Shown: in pieces, positions 39,105 through 41,130 of the stretch | Position numbering within the stretch: position 1 is the stretch's first letter | How the letters are laid out: every line of letters begins with the position of its first letter | From: an uncultured Pelagibacteraceae bacterium | GTDB lineage: Bacteria > Pseudomonadota > Alphaproteobacteria > Pelagibacterales > Pelagibacteraceae | Length of the DNA: 41,130 nt | Direction of reading: 5' to 3' | NCBI GenBank assembly: GCA_902611405.1 | Contig: CACLZL010000010.1 | Span: forward strand, 1-41,130 | Program-made: the position numbers and the translations under genes | Notes under the pieces: generated by a model | Databases searched by the model: none | Seen by the model: only the letters and a program-made list of their open reading frames with translations | Told to the model about the DNA's origin: nothing

Positions 39105-40129
39105 GGATTTGGATAAATTGTTTGTACTTGGTTAATTTCTTTAATGACATCATCAGATAAGTTTACATTTACACTTTCTATATTTGTTTTCAACTGCTCC
39201 ATTGTAGTTGCCCCAATTATTACACTAGTCATAAAGTCTTGGATTTCACAAAATTTTATCGACATTTGACTCATATCTAGATCAAATTTTTCACTAATTT
39301 TATAATAATGGTCAACCGCATCCTCAGTATTCGGCTTTCTATACCTTGTCCAGAAATCGAAATCTCTCTCCATTCTTGATCCTTTAGGAAAATTTTTGTT
39401 TCTATATTTTCCACTCAAATATCCGCTTGCAAGTGGTGAGTAAGCTAGGCAGCCAATATTTTCTCTTATAGAAACTTCAGCTAATCCAACTTCGTAAGAT
39501 CTGTTTAATAAACTATAAGGATTTTGAATTGACATCATCCTTGGCAATTTTTTATCTTTAGATAGTTGAAGATAATTTAAAACACCCCAAGGAGTTTCAT
39601 TTGATAAACCAACATATCTTATTTTTCCTTGATCAATATATTTATTTAATTCTGCAAGAACATCTTCAAATTTATTCCATTCATTTTCATTATGAACATA
39701 ACCAAGTCTTCCAAAATTATTTACATTTCTTTCTGGCCAATGAAGTTGATATAAGTCTATATAATCAGTTTTAAGTCTTTTAAGACTGTCATTTATAGCA
39801 GCCTCTAGGTTTGGACCTGTAAAACTATTCTTGCCACCTCTTAAATAATCTCTTGCTGGGCCAGCAACCTTTGTTGCAAGAATGACTTTGTCTCTTTTTT
39901 TTGTTTTTTCAAACCAGTTTCCAATAATTTCTTCTGTATAACCGTAGGTTTCTTTTCTAGGAGGTACCGCATATAATTCAGCAGTGTCCCAAAAGTTTAC
40001 CCCTTGATTTAAAGCAAAATCCATTTGTTCAAATGCTTCAAGTTCGGTATTTTGTTCTCCCCACGTCATAGTACCGAGACAAATTGTACTTACTTTAATA
40101 TCGGTATTACCTAAATTTTTGTAATTCAT
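39095..40129 (-). CDS. Aldo/keto reductase (Tas-like)
   Basis: A 344-residue NADPH-dependent aldo/keto reductase. MNYKNLGNTDIKVSTICLGTMTWGEQNT opens the protein in the manner of E. coli Tas. The catalytic set is present: Asp and Tyr in FWDTAELYAVPP, Lys in ILATKVAG and His in YIDLYQLHWPER. The C-terminal NADP-binding segment is VIIGATTMEQLKTN. AYSPLASGYLSGKYRNK is also typical. The physiological substrate is unknown. It starts 79 bases from the divergent Bax inhibitor gene, and its end overlaps the IalB-like gene by 10 bases. Confidence 0.94.
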   Translation of the reverse strand: MNYKNLGNTDIKVSTICLGTMTWGEQNTELEAFEQMDFALNQGVNFWDTAELYAVPPRKETYGYTEEIIGNWFEKTKKRDKVILATKVAGPARDYLRGGKNSFTGPNLEAAINDSLKRLKTDYIDLYQLHWPERNVNNFGRLGYVHNENEWNKFEDVLAELNKYIDQGKIRYVGLSNETPWGVLNYLQLSKDKKLPRMMSIQNPYSLLNRSYEVGLAEVSIRENIGCLAYSPLASGYLSGKYRNKNFPKGSRMERDFDFWTRYRKPNTEDAVDHYYKISEKFDLDMSQMSIKFCEIQDFMTSVIIGATTMEQLKTNIESVNVNLSDDVIKEINQVQTIYPNPCP

Positions 40130-40171
40130 TAGAAATATTAAGTTAAATTTTTGTTAATCTTTTAAGGTATC

Positions 40172-40201
40172 TTGAATAATTAGTAAAAGAATATATATAT
40201 T
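40172..40201 (+). promoter_or_regulatory. Candidate promoter of the Bax inhibitor-1 family gene
   Basis: TTGAAT at 40172-40177 is followed after 16 bases by TATATA (40194-40199) or after 18 bases by TATATT (40196-40201). Initiation would fall within a few bases of the ATG at 40209, so the mRNA may be nearly leaderless. The 79-base divergent gap has nothing else recognisable. Confidence 0.35.
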
Positions 40202-40208
40202 ACTCATT

Positions 40209-40970
40209 ATGGAATTTGATAAAAACGGAATACTAAATAGAGCAAAAGCAGCGCAAAAAACAACGGCTGCAATGGATGAAGGCTTAAGAGCCTACATGCT
40301 AAAAGTTTATAACTACATGGCAACAGGTATATTGCTAACTGGAATAGTAGCACTATTAACATTCAAAATGTCGGTTGTTACTAATGATGCAGGTTCAATC
40401 GTTGGTCTAACGCAGATGGGGAATGCAATTTATTTATCAGGTCTTAAGTGGCTTGTAATGCTAGCACCTTTAGGTATCGTTTTTTATATGAGTTTTGGAA
40501 TTAATAAGATGAGTGCATCAAAAGCACAAACTACCTTTTGGGTTTTTGCATCTTTGATGGGCCTATCATTATCTTCAATATTATTGGTTTACACTGGAAT
40601 GAGTGTAACAAGAGTTTTCTTTATTACATCTGCAACATTTGGAGCGATGAGCATCTACGGATACACAACTAAAAGAGATCTTACAAAATTTGGATCTTTT
40701 TTAATGATGGGTTTAATTGGAATAATCATAGCTTCAATAGTTAATATCTTTATGAAATCTTCCATGATGTATTTTGTGATTTCAATTTTAGGTGTTTTAA
40801 TATTTGTTGGTCTAACAGCTTATGACACTCAAAAAATCAAAAATATGTATGTTGCGTCAGACTCAGGTGAGCTAATGGGCAAGAAAGCCGTAATGGGCGC
40901 TTTGACTTTATATTTAGATTTTATCAATCTATTTATAATGCTGTTAAGATTATTTGGTCAAAGAAGATAA
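40209..40970 (+). CDS. Bax inhibitor-1/YccA family membrane protein
   Basis: A 253-residue protein with seven membrane segments in the Bax inhibitor-1 (TMBIM/YccA) family. After a soluble N-terminus (residues 1-30), LRAYMLKVYNYMATGILLTGIVALL is the family's first helix; TTFWVFASLMGLSLSSILLVYTG and TRVFFITSATFGAMSIYGYTTKRDLTKFGSF follow, and VFVGLTAYDTQKIKNMY carries the conserved Asp of the pH-sensing pair. Relatives form calcium leak channels or bind FtsH; the role here is not known. It is transcribed away from the aldo/keto reductase. Confidence 0.95.
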   Translation: MEFDKNGILNRAKAAQKTTAAMDEGLRAYMLKVYNYMATGILLTGIVALLTFKMSVVTNDAGSIVGLTQMGNAIYLSGLKWLVMLAPLGIVFYMSFGINKMSASKAQTTFWVFASLMGLSLSSILLVYTGMSVTRVFFITSATFGAMSIYGYTTKRDLTKFGSFLMMGLIGIIIASIVNIFMKSSMMYFVISILGVLIFVGLTAYDTQKIKNMYVASDSGELMGKKAVMGALTLYLDFINLFIMLLRLFGQRR

Positions 40971-40972
40971 AT

Positions 40973-41130
40973 TTATTTTTGAAGTTTCTTCCAGTTGGTA
41001 TTTTTTAATAAAATTTTAAGATCGTAAGAATTTTTAAGTATTTTACTACTTGTGTCAGTAATTAAATACTTAAGGTTTTTATTTTTAGGCTTAAAATTTT
41101 TACAAATTTTATAAAGAGCATTTTCTGTAG
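40973..41130 (-). CDS. C-terminal end of an unidentified protein
   Basis: A frame is open from the window edge (first full codon at 41128-41126) to a TAA at 40973-40975, giving 51 residues of a C-terminus: it includes ALYKICKNFKPKNKNLKYLI, then TDTSSKILKNSYDLKILLKN and ends in WKKLQK. It is lysine-rich and lacks membrane segments. No family is recognisable from so little. Convergence with the Bax inhibitor gene, with two bases between stops, fits the packing seen elsewhere in the window. Confidence 0.55.
   Translation of the reverse strand, partial: TENALYKICKNFKPKNKNLKYLITDTSSKILKNSYDLKILLKNTNWKKLQK

Noticed and set aside
1..41130. CRISPR array, insertion sequence, prophage or integron
   Set aside because: No spaced repeats, transposase, integrase or phage genes were found in reading either strand.

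Overview
The window looks like a piece of chromosome from a SAR11-type marine alphaproteobacterium (Pelagibacterales). This rests on very AT-rich DNA, coding that fills nearly everything (no gene-free gap reaches 300 bases; many neighbours overlap by 1 to 26 bases), mostly absent Shine-Dalgarno sequences, and the gene content: a DUF4212/acetate-type symporter pair, rpe-heparinase-purH, an IalB-like protein and surface-ocean photolyases. The organism call is inference; no rRNA gene is present to confirm it.

Layout. 1-2.2 kb: end of a UbiH-type hydroxylase, a Lon-substrate-domain protein and a sulfotransferase. 2.3-2.7 kb: tRNA-Gly(GCC) and phhB. 2.7-6.9 kb, minus strand: YggT-like protein, rpe, heparinase II/III-like protein, purH. 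6.9-12.4 kb, carbon uptake: a two-subunit sodium:solute symporter with its terminator and strong ribosome sites, an unknown 207-aa protein, acetyl-CoA synthetase with an extraordinary lysine/arginine-rich tail, and an EVE-domain protein. 12.4-21.9 kb: a very AT-rich surface-glycan block with several glycosyltransferases, a methyltransferase, a sugar-nucleotide epimerase and two multi-pass membrane proteins, led by a 674-aa fusion of a glycosyltransferase and a radical SAM/SPASM enzyme. 21.9-27.4 kb: housekeeping genes (tsaD, hemC, hemD, MscS, YggT, folD, two small proteins). 27.4-32.8 kb: a fluoroacetate-dehalogenase-like hydrolase overlapping a TauD-type dioxygenase, an AEC transporter, then on the minus strand an MBL-fold hydrolase, a PQQ-type sugar dehydrogenase and an atypical SDR. 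32.8-36.5 kb: a light-repair cluster with a prokaryotic 6-4-type photolyase apparently lacking part of its Fe-S site, a 42-aa DUF2256 zinc-ribbon protein, a class I glutamine amidotransferase, a small membrane protein, and a second photolyase whose domain order appears reversed. 36.5-41.1 kb: PsiE-like and unknown membrane proteins, argG, IalB-like protein, aldo/keto reductase, Bax inhibitor-1 family protein, and the end of an unidentified gene.

Working together: the symporter and Acs plausibly form an acetate (or related carboxylate) uptake and activation unit; hemC-hemD make uroporphyrinogen III; the 12.4-21.9 kb block probably builds or decorates a cell-surface polysaccharide; the photolyase cluster fits life in sunlit water. 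No CRISPR array, insertion sequence, integrase, phage gene, rRNA or convincing riboswitch was seen. The least explained items are the glycosyltransferase/radical SAM fusion, the basic tail on Acs and the paired unusual photolyases.
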